The notes under the pieces: model-generated | Databases searched by the model: none | What the model saw: the letters and a program-made list of their open reading frames with translations, nothing else | Told to the model about the DNA's origin: nothing | Shown: one piece after another, positions 1-7,153 of the stretch | How the letters are laid out: each line of letters starts with the position of its first letter | Numbering within the stretch: position 1 is the first letter of the stretch | Source of the DNA: Rhodospirillales bacterium | Lineage (GTDB): Bacteria; Pseudomonadota; Alphaproteobacteria; Reyranellales; Reyranellaceae | Direction of reading: 5' to 3' | Length of the DNA stretch: 9,400 nucleotides | Assembly: GCA_013205335.1 (NCBI GenBank) | Contig: JABMNB010000040.1 | Coordinates: 1 to 9,400, forward strand | Made by a program: the position numbers and the translations under genes

Positions 1-1593
1 GGCCCGGTGGGCGGCGCCGATCCCGAATCGGTCATCTATTCCGACCTGATGATCTCGTGGGGCGCCGACCTGGCGGCCACCAACGTGCATTTCTGGGCGC
101 TTGCCGAGGCGCAGCGCAAGAAGACCGGCATGCCGATCGTCGTGATCGACCCGCGCCGCACGCGCAGCGCCAGGTCCGCCGATCTCCATCTCGCCATCAG
201 GATCGGCACCGATGCCGCCCTCGCGCTGGGCGTCATGCACATCCTGGTGCGCGACGGTCTCGCCAACCGCGACTACATCGACGTTCACACGCTGGGCTTC
301 GACAAGGTGGAACGCGAGGTGCTGCCGAAGTTCACGCCGGAGCGGACGGCCGAAATCACCGGCCTCGCCGTCTCGGACATCGAGAAGCTCGCCGCAATGT
401 ACGGCAGGGCGAGCGCCGCGTTGATCCGCCTCGGCGAAGGCATGACCCGCCTCACCCATGGCGGCCAGGCGCTGCGCACCGTGGCGCTGCTGCCGGGCGT
501 CACCGGCCACTATGGCGTCAAGGGCGGCGGCTCGCTGCTGCTGACGGCCGCCTCGTGCGACCTGAACTACGCAGCCGTGCGCAAGCCGTCCGGCCCGGCG
601 ACGGCCCGCATGGTGAACCATCTGCGTCTCGGCGAGGAACTTCTCAACATGAAGGACCCGCCGATCCGCGCGCTGTTCATCGCCGCCAACAATCCGGTCG
701 TCACCTGCCCCGAAGTTCACAAGGTGCAGAAGGGACTGCTGCGCGAAGACCTGTTCACCGTCGTGCACGACCCGTTCATGACCGACACCGCGCGCTACGC
801 CGACATCGTTCTGCCGGCCGCAAACTATCTCGAGACCGACGATCTCTATCGTGCCTATGGCGCCTACTGGATGCAGTGGGGCCAGAAGGCGGTCGAGCCG
901 GCGGGCGAGGCCCGCTCCAATTTCCACGTCGCACAGGCGCTGGCGCAGCGCATGGGCGTCACCGACAGGATCTTCAGCCTGTCGCCGCGCCAAGCGGCCG
1001 AGGAGTTCTTCAAGGGCTCGACCGGACCGGCGTCGAAGGCCGACCGCAACGAGCTGTTTGCCGGCGTGCCGATCAACATCGCCCACGACTGGGACGGCCA
1101 GCCCTTCAAGACACCGTCGGGCAAGCTCGAATTCTATTCCGAGCAGCTCGCCAGTCAGGGCCTGCCGCCGATGCCGGATTGGCAGCCAGACCCGGTCGAG
1201 GCCGAGGAGGCTGCCAGATGGCCACTCCGGCTGTTGACCGCGCCCGGCTACTTCCAGGCTCATACGGCCTTCTCGGGTGTCGGCTTCCTGCGCGAACGCG
1301 AGGGCAAGCCCTTCTGCATCCTTCACCCCGAGGACGCGGCGAAGCGCGGCCTCGAGGACGGCGACCGGGTGCGCCTGTTCAACGACCGCGGCGAGATCGG
1401 CCTGATCCTCAAGGTCGCCGACGAGGTCCAGCCGGGCGTCCTGCTCGTGCCGGGTCAGCGGCCGGTCGGCGAGGCCGTGTCGGGCACGATCAACATGCTC
1501 TGTTCGGACCGCTATACCGACATGGGCGAAGGCGCGACCTACCAGAGCACCTGGCTCGAGGTCGCGCCCTGGAAGGATGCGGCCGCGGCCTGA
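1..1593 (+). CDS. Molybdopterin-dependent oxidoreductase, C-terminal part (5' end outside window)
   Basis: This is the C-terminal ~530 residues of a molybdopterin (bis-MGD type, COG0243/BisC-like) oxidoreductase. The reading frame is open from base 1, so the true start and the N-terminal part lie upstream. Counting from the GTG at base 7, family signatures include VVIDPRRTRSA (45–55), GTDAALALG (67–75), NNPVVTCPE (228–236) and the stretch around DPFMTDTARYADIVLPAANY (255–274). All are typical of the central cofactor-binding region. Residues ~405–522 form the C-terminal molydopterin-dinucleotide-binding barrel (GDRVRLFNDRGEI, then VLLVPGQRP). The protein should transfer electrons between a small substrate and a redox partner through Mo/W. 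The substrate cannot be told from this part, and the Fe-S-binding N-terminus cannot be checked. It converges on the minus-strand gene ending at 1613, with a 19-base gap. Confidence 0.9.
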   Translation, partial: GPVGGADPESVIYSDLMISWGADLAATNVHFWALAEAQRKKTGMPIVVIDPRRTRSARSADLHLAIRIGTDAALALGVMHILVRDGLANRDYIDVHTLGFDKVEREVLPKFTPERTAEITGLAVSDIEKLAAMYGRASAALIRLGEGMTRLTHGGQALRTVALLPGVTGHYGVKGGGSLLLTAASCDLNYAAVRKPSGPATARMVNHLRLGEELLNMKDPPIRALFIAANNPVVTCPEVHKVQKGLLREDLFTVVHDPFMTDTARYADIVLPAANYLETDDLYRAYGAYWMQWGQKAVEPAGEARSNFHVAQALAQRMGVTDRIFSLSPRQAAEEFFKGSTGPASKADRNELFAGVPINIAHDWDGQPFKTPSGKLEFYSEQLASQGLPPMPDWQPDPVEAEEAARWPLRLLTAPGYFQAHTAFSGVGFLREREGKPFCILHPEDAAKRGLEDGDRVRLFNDRGEIGLILKVADEVQPGVLLVPGQRPVGEAVSGTINMLCSDRYTDMGEGATYQSTWLEVAPWKDAAAA

Positions 1594-1599
1594 GCCGCG
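1584..1599 (+). terminator. GC hairpin across the stop codon, possible weak terminator
   Basis: A perfect 6-bp stem, CGCGGC / GCCGCG with loop CTGA, holds the oxidoreductase stop codon in its loop. No T-tract follows, so it is not a classical intrinsic terminator. Its place between two converging genes is the main support. Confidence 0.25.
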
Positions 1600-1612
1600 C
1601 GCCGCCAGTCCC

Positions 1613-2023
1613 TCACCAGTCGAGCCGGACCAGCGGCTCGAGCTGCTCCCCGCTTCGCACGGCCCGCAACGGGGCGGTGTCGGTATAGACACGCTCCTCG
1701 ACGACACGGCCGTCGCGCAGGCGAAACTTATCCACCCCTCGCGCATCAAGGCGGCGCCCGTTGAAGATGCGCGTGGTCTGCCACTCGATCACGACGACGT
1801 CGCCGCGCGCTGTCCAGTCGAGAAGTTGCCACACCAGATCGGGCGCCGCCTCGCGCACGAAGTCGGTCAGCCGCCCGAACTCCTTGCCCATGACCGGACG
1901 ATCGTAGAGCGGCCAATGCAGTATCCCGTCGGGATGCCACAGCGCCAGAAAGGCCTCGCCGTCGCGCGATACCCACGCGGCGGCAAAGCGGGTCACGAAC
2001 TCCTGGACGTCCTGGTCGGTCAT
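1613..2023 (-). CDS. Nuclear transport factor 2 family (SnoaL-like) protein
   Basis: A 136-residue protein with the size and pattern of a stand-alone NTF2/SnoaL-like fold. An N-terminal helix (about 5–30, including FVTRFAAAWVSRDGEAFLAL) leads into WHPDGILHWPLYD, a helix carrying a GKEFGRLTDF segment, and then alternating strands (VVVIEWQTTRIFNGRRLDA, then VDKFRLRDGRVVEERVYTD). This cone-shaped fold is used by small enzymes such as polyketide cyclases and isomerases, and by many proteins of unknown role. The specific reaction cannot be assigned. The ATG at 2023 is supported by a strong AAAGGAGGA site 7 bases upstream. The gene lies last in a same-strand run after the ABM-fold gene, 83 bases downstream of that gene's stop. 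Its ribosome site is folded into a long hairpin (separate entry). Confidence 0.85.
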   Translation of the reverse strand: MTDQDVQEFVTRFAAAWVSRDGEAFLALWHPDGILHWPLYDRPVMGKEFGRLTDFVREAAPDLVWQLLDWTARGDVVVIEWQTTRIFNGRRLDARGVDKFRLRDGRVVEERVYTDTAPLRAVRSGEQLEPLVRLDW

Positions 2024-2024
2024 T

Positions 2025-2054
2025 GCGTCTTCCTCCTTTGTGAGAGAAAGACGC
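2025..2054 (-). promoter_or_regulatory. Hairpin enclosing the Shine-Dalgarno site of the NTF2-like gene
   Basis: On the minus strand an 11-bp stem, GCGTCTTTCTC with GAGGAAGACGC (one G·U pair), closes an 8-base loop TCACAAAG. It ends one base before the ATG at 2023. The Shine-Dalgarno AAAGGAGGA (2031–2039) is split between loop (AAAG) and stem (GAGGA). The stem is seen directly in the sequence. A role in controlling translation, such as an RNA thermometer or ligand/sRNA switch, is inference. The lack of a T-tract argues against a terminator. Confidence 0.5.
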
Positions 2055-2088
2055 TAGGCGACGACGGTCGATGGGTCTGGCGGAGTTC

Positions 2089-2101
2089 GGACGCTACGTC
2101 C
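2089..2101 (-). terminator. Small hairpin after the ABM-fold gene
   Basis: A perfect 5-bp stem GGACG / CGTCC with a 3-base loop lies 6 bases downstream of the minus-strand stop codon at 2107. It is short and has no T-tract. It could mark a 3' end or RNA processing site, or be chance in GC-rich DNA. Confidence 0.2.
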
Positions 2102-2106
2102 CTGTC

Positions 2107-2430
2107 CTAAGTCCCGGACAGAACGAAGCGGTGCTGCGTACGCTCGCGCCTGGCGAGCTTGGGCAGTGCCTGCCCGACGATCAGCGCCTTGAAATGTGGC
2201 GTCTCCTGGTGGGCGGCGAAACCCGCCTCGTCGCGGAACACCTCGTAGAAGAAGAATTTCTCGGGCTCCGCGATCGAGCGATGAATCTGGAAGGCATGTA
2301 CCCAAGGCTCGCGCTGGGCCTGTGGCAGGTACTCGCGGACGATTGCCGCGACGGCATCGGCCTCGGACGGCTTGGCCTCCCAGAACGCCGTGACGATGAG
2401 CCCGTCCTTCAGGGAATGAAGGTCGACCAT
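2107..2430 (-). CDS. Antibiotic biosynthesis monooxygenase (ABM/YgiN-like) domain protein
   Basis: A 107-residue single-domain protein of the ABM superfamily (dimeric ferredoxin-like alpha/beta barrel). The hallmark is at 59–81: FFFYEVFRDEAGFAAHQETP followed by HFK, the F..YE.(W/F).D..A...H..T.HF signature. An N-terminal strand LIVTAFWEAKP precedes it. Relatives include quinol monooxygenase YgiN, heme-degrading enzymes and many small oxygenases that need no metal or cofactor, but the substrate here is unknown. The ATG at 2430 has GGGAGA 6 bases upstream. The gene is 79 bases downstream of the DUF2252 stop and upstream of the NTF2-like gene. Small ABM and NTF2-like proteins often neighbour each other in modification or detoxification clusters, but no pathway can be named from this context. 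Confidence 0.88.
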   Translation of the reverse strand: MVDLHSLKDGLIVTAFWEAKPSEADAVAAIVREYLPQAQREPWVHAFQIHRSIAEPEKFFFYEVFRDEAGFAAHQETPHFKALIVGQALPKLARRERTQHRFVLSGT

Positions 2431-2436
2431 GTAGTT

Positions 2437-2459
2437 TCTCCCGTGCTGTTGGTGGGAGA
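2437..2459 (-). promoter_or_regulatory. Hairpin pairing the Shine-Dalgarno site of the ABM-fold gene
   Basis: On the minus strand TCTCCC (2454–2459) can pair perfectly with GGGAGA (2437–2442) across an 11-base loop. GGGAGA is the Shine-Dalgarno site of the gene starting at 2430, so all of it would be hidden. The 6-bp stem is modest, and chance is possible. Interest comes from the stronger hairpin of the same layout before the next gene. Confidence 0.3.
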
Positions 2460-2509
2460 GCGTTCTAGCCCTTGGGCCAATGCCGTCGCTTCGGCCAGGG
2501 TCGAAGTGA

Positions 2510-3751
2510 CTACTTCACCATCTCCGGCGCCGCGACCTTGATGCGTCCCGTGCGGCGTGCCTTATCGAGCGCGTCGTAGTCCTCATCGGTCTGCTTCGAA
2601 TAGGCCATGGCGAACCTGCCGATCGCTTCATCGAGCGTGTCGCTGTTGCCGCAATAGCCGGCGATCATCGCCGGATTTCCCGACTTCGCATGGGCCAGCG
2701 CAAGCGCCCAGCCGCACAGGGCGCAATACTCGATGAAGCCGTTAAGGGTGCTCGGGTCGCTCTCGTTGAACTTCAGGCTGCCCTTCATGTCCGCGAGCTG
2801 TCGAACGTAGAAATCCTTTCCGTCCACCTCTCCCCAGCCGAGGAAGATATCGGGCGATCCTTGCGCGAGGCGCTGCCCGACGACGACCCGTCTTCCCTGA
2901 TTGTCGAACCTGAGCTTCTGCTCGACATAGGGCGCGATGACCGATGTCTGCGCCTGCTTCACCTGCAGGAACAGCGGATCGTCCGAATCGATGCCCTGCA
3001 GCAGAACGACCCAGCAGCCGGTACCGACGCTGCCGACGCCCACGACCTTTCGCGCAGAATCGACGATCCGGTAGCGTGACAGCAGCACACGCCGGTCGAT
3101 CGGCAGCGACTGGATATAGGCCTGCAACATGTTGTCGAGAGCGACATTGACGGGCGTACCCGCCGCCGTTTCCGTCTCGCGCACGATCAGCGGCACTTCC
3201 TCGATGATGCGATGCTCGCCGTCGACCTGCTCGGTCAACTTCTCCAGCACCGCGACATGGCTCTTGGCCCGGGCCTTGTCCATCAGCCGCTCGGCACCGC
3301 GCCGCGCCCGGGGTGACAGCGTGTCGAGGACGGCACGCTCGTCGATGCGGTCGTACCAGATCTGCAGGTATCCCATGTCGGCATAGCGGCGCATGCGCTT
3401 GCGGTAGGACCGCACGATGGACCGCGCAGCCCCCTCCGCCGCTACGCGGTCGCCGCCCATGAAGCGCACGGCGACGGCGGCGCTGGCAGCGAGGCGCTTC
3501 AGGTCCCATTCCCAGGGGCCGGGGTGGACCTCGTCGAAGTCGTTGATGGCGAAGATCAGATTCCGTTCCGCGGAAGCGAAGACGCCGAAATTCGAGACGT
3601 GCATGTCGCCGCAGGCGCCGACGGCCATGCCGGTGACGGGCGTGGTCGAGAGGTCCGCCGCCATGACCGCCGCTGAGCCGCGCAGGAAGGCGAAAGGCGA
3701 GGCCAGCATGCGTGCGAATCTCACCGGCACCAGCTTCTGCACCCGGCTCAC
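2510..3751 (-). CDS. DUF2252 family protein, main reading frame (N-terminus lost to a frameshift)
   Basis: A 413-codon frame covering most of a DUF2252 (COG4320) protein, a family of unknown function. The strongest signatures are VPVRFARMLASPFAFLRG (8–25), GDMHVSNFG (48–56), NDFDEVHPGPWEWDLKR (70–86) and the C-terminal EYCALCGWALALAHAKSG segment. GDxHxxN followed by a D-F-D motif resembles the catalytic and metal-binding loops of aminoglycoside-phosphotransferase-like kinases; a kinase-like fold is inference. The first available start is a GTG at 3751, but in-frame sequence upstream of it still reads RPDPVGILEAQN, a conserved part of the family. The true N-terminus lies in another frame upstream (see 3748–4005). 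A GAGG 8 bases before the GTG could allow restart. It is either a broken gene or an intact one with a sequence error. Confidence 0.85.
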   Translation of the reverse strand: MSRVQKLVPVRFARMLASPFAFLRGSAAVMAADLSTTPVTGMAVGACGDMHVSNFGVFASAERNLIFAINDFDEVHPGPWEWDLKRLAASAAVAVRFMGGDRVAAEGAARSIVRSYRKRMRRYADMGYLQIWYDRIDERAVLDTLSPRARRGAERLMDKARAKSHVAVLEKLTEQVDGEHRIIEEVPLIVRETETAAGTPVNVALDNMLQAYIQSLPIDRRVLLSRYRIVDSARKVVGVGSVGTGCWVVLLQGIDSDDPLFLQVKQAQTSVIAPYVEQKLRFDNQGRRVVVGQRLAQGSPDIFLGWGEVDGKDFYVRQLADMKGSLKFNESDPSTLNGFIEYCALCGWALALAHAKSGNPAMIAGYCGNSDTLDEAIGRFAMAYSKQTDEDYDALDKARRTGRIKVAAPEMVK

Positions 3752-4005
3752 GTTCTGCGCCTCGAGGATGCCGACAGGATCCGGCCGGTTGGCCGCCTTT
3801 GGAAGCTGGCATGCGAGGACCGCGGCACCTGCGCCCGCAGCGCCTTGCCGGCCTGCAGGCGCTCGGCAACCGTCGCCCGGGGGGCCACGAAGCTCTCGAG
3901 CAACGTCATGTTGTCGATCGCCATGTTCATGCGCTCGAACGTGTGATCGGTGTTCGTGTTGATCTTTACTACTGTCATTTCACCACCCCGCTCGCCGCAG
4001 TCCAT
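3748..4005 (-). pseudogene. 5' fragment of the DUF2252 gene, separated by a -1 frameshift
   Basis: This 85-codon frame contains RATVAERLQAGKALRAQVP followed by RSSHASFQ, the usual DUF2252 N-terminus. It then leaves the family pattern and stops within the next frame. The downstream frame picks up as AANRPDPVGIL. Adding one A to the AAA run on the minus strand (3798–3800) would give SFQKAANRPDP and a continuous protein of roughly 480 residues, normal for the family. The start is uncertain: ATG codons at 4005, 3978 and 3930 are all possible and none has a strong ribosome site. The local heptamer CCAAAGG is not a canonical slippery site, so programmed frameshifting is unlikely. Confidence 0.75.
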
Positions 4006-4020
4006 TCAACGTCGTACCTT

Positions 4021-4049
4021 CGCGGCGGGCAAAGCAATTGACCACCGCG
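4021..4049 (-). terminator. Hairpin between the serine hydrolase and DUF2252 genes
   Basis: On the minus strand CGCGGTGG pairs with CCGCCGCG (8 bp, one G·U) across a 13-base loop, starting 24 bases after the serine hydrolase stop. It folds better as minus-strand RNA than as plus-strand RNA, which suits a 3' end for that transcript. No T-tract follows. Confidence 0.28.
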
Positions 4050-4073
4050 ATAATCTGTTCAGCCGATCAGCGT

Positions 4074-5609
4074 TTACCGGCTCTTCGCTCTCTTCAAAGT
4101 ACCCATCCCGTCCTCGTCGAAATTCTCCAGAGTGACCTGGGCGGCCTTTCCGTCGGGACCGATCAGAAAAGTGACCGCGGCCATCCAGCCGGGACTTTCG
4201 GCAAAGGGTGCATACAGGAAGAGATCGCGATTGAAATGCTTCAGGGGAAACCGCTTGCCGGCGGGCCCCAGCGCTACCGAGAGCGCGCCACCCGCCTCGG
4301 TGATCCGGACGTCGCCGACATAGGCGTTGTTATAGAAGCCGGTATAGGCACCGAGCGGCATCGCTGGCGACGGCGAGGGCGGCCCCGATGCATAAGGCGC
4401 CATCGCCGCCTTCTGGGCACCGGCGCCAAAATTCGCGTCGTAAATCTCGTTCCAATGCGAGATCCAGTCACGCGATGGCTTGCCGGCGAAAACCTCGTCG
4501 AGAAAAGTCGCGGCGAGGCCTTCCGGAACGCCGGTCGGAAAGGCATTGCTCAGGATCACGATTCCGATCTTTTCTGCCGGCAGAAGATGCGCGAGGGTAC
4601 GCGCGCCAGCGCTGAAGGCACCGGCATGGCTCCATTCGACGCCGCGGTCGCGGAAGTCGACGTTCCAGCCCATCCCATAGAAGCCGGCTATGCCTGTCTT
4701 TGGATCGACGCTGCGAATGATGATAGGCAGGCGTGTCTGTTCGAGCGCGGCCTCCTTGATCAGCGGCCGGCCGGCATAGCGGCCATTGCCGAGCTCGAGC
4801 CGCAGCCATTGCACCATGTCCTTGGCGTTCGAGCTCACGCCGCCCGCCGGGGCCTGCGCGTCGGCGTTGCGCTTGACCAGCGGCGTCCACTTGCCGTCGA
4901 TCCGCACATGCAGCGACGATCGATTGGGCTGAAGAATGAAATCCTTCGAGCGCGAGCTGGTCGACTGCATACCGAGCGGCCGATAGACCTTCTCTTCCGC
5001 AAGCTCCTCCCAGCCCTTGCCTGTCGGCCGGGTGGCGGCGATCGCGCCCGCGGTGAAGCCGAAATTACTGTAGGCGTAGGTCGCCCGGAAACTGCCGCCG
5101 GGCCGCGTGTAGCGGATACGCTTCAATATCTCTTCGCGGCTGAAGCCCAGATCCTCGATATCGTTGCCCGCGTTGGCCGCGAGACCACTGCGATGCGAGA
5201 GCAGATCACGAATCGTTACCTGCGCGGTAGGATAGGCTTCGGGGAGCGCGAAATTCGGATCGAGATCGCGGATGCGCGTGTCCCATTTCACGACGCCATC
5301 GCTGACCAGCGCTGCCACGACGGTGGCGGCCAGCGGCTTGGAAACCGAGGCCAGCTGGAAGACCGTGTCGGCCGTCACCGTCTCGGGTTGCCCAGCCTCG
5401 CGAGCACCGAAGCCTTCGAGGAAAACGACCTCGTCGCGATAGACGATGCCGATCGATAGGCCCGGAACCTCGCCCTTGGCCACGATCTGCCGCGCCAGTT
5501 CCCGCAGCTTGGGAAGAGCGGCCGTCACTTTCTCTTTCGTGACCGTCTGTGCCTCGACCGCGAACGGCACGAGGCAGGTCAGGATCAGTGCCGTGAGCAG
5601 CCGCATCAT
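4074..5609 (-). CDS. Secreted serine hydrolase, beta-lactamase/esterase type with DUF3471 domain
   Basis: A 511-residue serine hydrolase of the class C beta-lactamase/penicillin-binding protein fold. Residues 1–20 form a signal peptide (MMRLLTALILTCLVPFAVEA), so it acts outside the cytoplasm. The catalytic elements are all visible: SVSK (Ser88–Lys91), the YSN tyrosine motif (180–182) and HAG (328–330) in place of KTG. LLSHRSGL at 136–143 is also typical. Residues ~418–498 match the small C-terminal DUF3471 barrel (YTGFYNNAYVGDVRI, then LKHFNRDLF). Most relatives with HxG are esterases or peptidases rather than true beta-lactamases, so resistance should not be assumed. The ATG at 5609 follows the MFS stop codon by one base, and its ribosome site (AGAGG) lies in the last codons of that gene, so translation is probably coupled. 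Confidence 0.93.
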   Translation of the reverse strand: MMRLLTALILTCLVPFAVEAQTVTKEKVTAALPKLRELARQIVAKGEVPGLSIGIVYRDEVVFLEGFGAREAGQPETVTADTVFQLASVSKPLAATVVAALVSDGVVKWDTRIRDLDPNFALPEAYPTAQVTIRDLLSHRSGLAANAGNDIEDLGFSREEILKRIRYTRPGGSFRATYAYSNFGFTAGAIAATRPTGKGWEELAEEKVYRPLGMQSTSSRSKDFILQPNRSSLHVRIDGKWTPLVKRNADAQAPAGGVSSNAKDMVQWLRLELGNGRYAGRPLIKEAALEQTRLPIIIRSVDPKTGIAGFYGMGWNVDFRDRGVEWSHAGAFSAGARTLAHLLPAEKIGIVILSNAFPTGVPEGLAATFLDEVFAGKPSRDWISHWNEIYDANFGAGAQKAAMAPYASGPPSPSPAMPLGAYTGFYNNAYVGDVRITEAGGALSVALGPAGKRFPLKHFNRDLFLYAPFAESPGWMAAVTFLIGPDGKAAQVTLENFDEDGMGTLKRAKSR

Positions 5610-5610
5610 G

Positions 5611-7038
5611 TCATATCCTCTTCGAAGCTTCCTGCTTCATATCACCGGCGCGGCGTGCCAGCAGCGCCAGGCGTCCGCCCATGACGGCCGCCAGAAGGGC
5701 GATCGGCACGAAGCCCGCAGGCACCCAGAAGGCTGCGCTGGCAACGCCGGTCGGCGTTAGCCCTCGTGAGAGCCCTGCCAACGTGGCCAGGATCCCGGCC
5801 GCGGCGGCCCCCAGCGCAAAGCCGGCCTGCTGCACGGTCGCGACCGCTGAGGCGGCAAGATCGCCCTCACCCGGCTTGGCGCCACCCATCAGCCGCTGGA
5901 CGCCAAAGCCCCAGCAAGCACCGATGCCAAGACCGACCACGGCGATCAGAACCGGCAGGACCAGGACCGGCTGCGTCGTCATCAGCAGCGCCACGCCGGC
6001 GAGGCCCACGGCCATCGCGAACGGACCGGCGACCAGCATTCGTCCCGCCGCCCGCAACGACCAGCCGGAGACGACGATCGACGATACGGTCCAGCCCATC
6101 GATGCACCGGCAACCGTGTAGCCGGCGGCCAGCGGATCGAAGCCATGCAGGCTCTGTAGAAAGACCGGCACGAAGATCGACAGCGGGCTGTAGGCGATCG
6201 ACACCAGCAGCGCGAACCACATCGCAACACCGGTCATCGAGCGCAACGAGAAGGCATCGCTCGGAAAGAGCGGCGCCCTCGACCGCCGATCCAGCAGGAT
6301 CATTCCGATCAATAACGCGACAGCCGTGACGAAGAGGCCCGCCTTGGTGAGCGGCAGCGAAACGACGCTGGCGGTCGACATGACGGCGATCGCCAGACAG
6401 ATCAGCGCGACACGCCCGCCAGGTATCGCGCGAACAGGCCCACCCTTCTCCGCCCTCGCCCGCGGCAGCGCCCGTGCGGCGACGATCGCCAGCAAGGCCG
6501 CAAGGACGGTCACCGCATAGAAAGCGCCGCGCCAGTTTCCCCAGGTCGCGAAGGCACCGCCGACCAGAGGACCGATCAACACCGACATGCTCCATGCGCC
6601 GGACAGCAGTGCCGCAACCCTCGGCCACATCGGCTCGGGAAACGCATTGCCCACCAGGACATAGGCCATGGCCGACAGCACGCCACCGCCGAAGCCCTGC
6701 ACGAAGCGCCCGGTGACCACGATGCCCATCGACGGTGCCAGAGCGCAGATCAATGCGCCGATGCCGAAGACCATCGCTCCGGCACAGAAGGCGGTGCGCG
6801 CCCCGAGCCGCGCCGTCAGGTGGCCGGTACAGGTCGCCGCGACGATCGACGAGGCAAGGAAAGCCGTCGTCGGCCAGCTCATCATCGACGTGCCGCCGAC
6901 ATCCTCGACGATGCTTGGCAGCACAGTCGCCAGCATCAGCACATTCATGGAATGCAGCAGGACGCCGCCCACGAGCGCCACTAGAAGGGGCAACCATTCG
7001 CGCCTCAGAAGCGCCGACCAACCGACCGTTGCAGTCAT
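5611..7038 (-). CDS. MFS transporter, 14-helix DHA2 (EmrB/QacA-like) type
   Basis: An inner-membrane proton-driven transporter with about 14 hydrophobic helices, as in the drug:H+ antiporter-2 family. Counted from the upstream TTG, motif A is GHLTARLGARTAF (84–96), the motif B region is GRFVQGFGGG (122–131) and the motif C-like SGAWSMSVLIGPLVGG (158–173) is characteristic of antiporters; subtract 12 for the ATG start. WRGAF follows, as in many relatives. I chose the ATG at 7038 (475 residues); a TTG at 7074 would add 12 residues and has a weak GGGG upstream, so the start is unsettled. It is first in a two-gene unit with the secreted serine hydrolase. Export of a compound together with its extracytoplasmic hydrolysis is a plausible shared role, but this is inference. 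No EmrA-like adaptor or dedicated regulator is adjacent, and it is divergent from the Ada-type regulator. Confidence 0.92.
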   Translation of the reverse strand: MTATVGWSALLRREWLPLLVALVGGVLLHSMNVLMLATVLPSIVEDVGGTSMMSWPTTAFLASSIVAATCTGHLTARLGARTAFCAGAMVFGIGALICALAPSMGIVVTGRFVQGFGGGVLSAMAYVLVGNAFPEPMWPRVAALLSGAWSMSVLIGPLVGGAFATWGNWRGAFYAVTVLAALLAIVAARALPRARAEKGGPVRAIPGGRVALICLAIAVMSTASVVSLPLTKAGLFVTAVALLIGMILLDRRSRAPLFPSDAFSLRSMTGVAMWFALLVSIAYSPLSIFVPVFLQSLHGFDPLAAGYTVAGASMGWTVSSIVVSGWSLRAAGRMLVAGPFAMAVGLAGVALLMTTQPVLVLPVLIAVVGLGIGACWGFGVQRLMGGAKPGEGDLAASAVATVQQAGFALGAAAAGILATLAGLSRGLTPTGVASAAFWVPAGFVPIALLAAVMGGRLALLARRAGDMKQEASKRI

Positions 7039-7062
7039 GGCCGGCGACTGATCATTTTCCCG

Positions 7063-7072
7063 GACCGCGGTC
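7063..7072. promoter_or_regulatory. Perfect palindrome in the divergent intergenic region
   Basis: GACCGCGGTC is a perfect 10-bp palindrome between the start codons of the MFS gene and the Ada-type regulator. On the minus strand it overlaps a TTTGACC stretch that could be part of a -35 element. It is a candidate operator only: if the MFS start is the TTG at 7074, it would lie within the coding region. Confidence 0.25.
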
Positions 7073-7115
7073 AAACGATGGCCCCAAACGGCATGTGACT
7101 ATCGGGTCCGAATAC

Positions 7116-7132
7116 CGCGAGCGCCGCTCGCG
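7116..7132 (+). promoter_or_regulatory. Inverted repeat in the leader of the Ada-type gene
   Basis: A perfect 7-bp inverted repeat, CGCGAGC and GCTCGCG around a 3-base centre, ends 21 bases before the ATG at 7154. It could be an operator half-site pair or a leader hairpin just before the weak ribosome site GTGGAAA. The surrounding CG-rich run makes chance possible. No match to the E. coli Ada box is evident. Confidence 0.3.
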
Positions 7133-7153
7133 CGCGCGTGGAAATATGCCCGT

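Noticed and set aside
57..1688. Plus-strand open frame of 543 codons overlapping the molybdopterin oxidoreductase
   Set aside because: Arg/Pro/Gly-rich translation without motifs, a +1-type shadow of the clearly recognised gene.
3790..3805. Programmed -1 frameshift in the DUF2252 gene
   Set aside because: CCAAAGG does not fit the X-XXY-YYZ slippery pattern, and I see no supporting stem downstream. A simple deletion or sequence error is more likely.
2742..3869. Minus-strand open frame of 375 codons overlapping DUF2252
   Set aside because: Out of frame with all DUF2252 motifs and of low-complexity Arg-rich composition; a shadow frame.
4038..5459. Long plus-strand open frame (473 codons) opposite the serine hydrolase
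   Set aside because: It lies antisense to a gene with a signal peptide and full catalytic motifs, and its own translation shows no family signature. Long antisense frames are common in GC-rich DNA.
7063..7132. A classical E. coli-type Ada box upstream of the Ada-type gene
   Set aside because: I could not find a convincing match to the known Ada-binding element, so only the unexplained repeats are reported.
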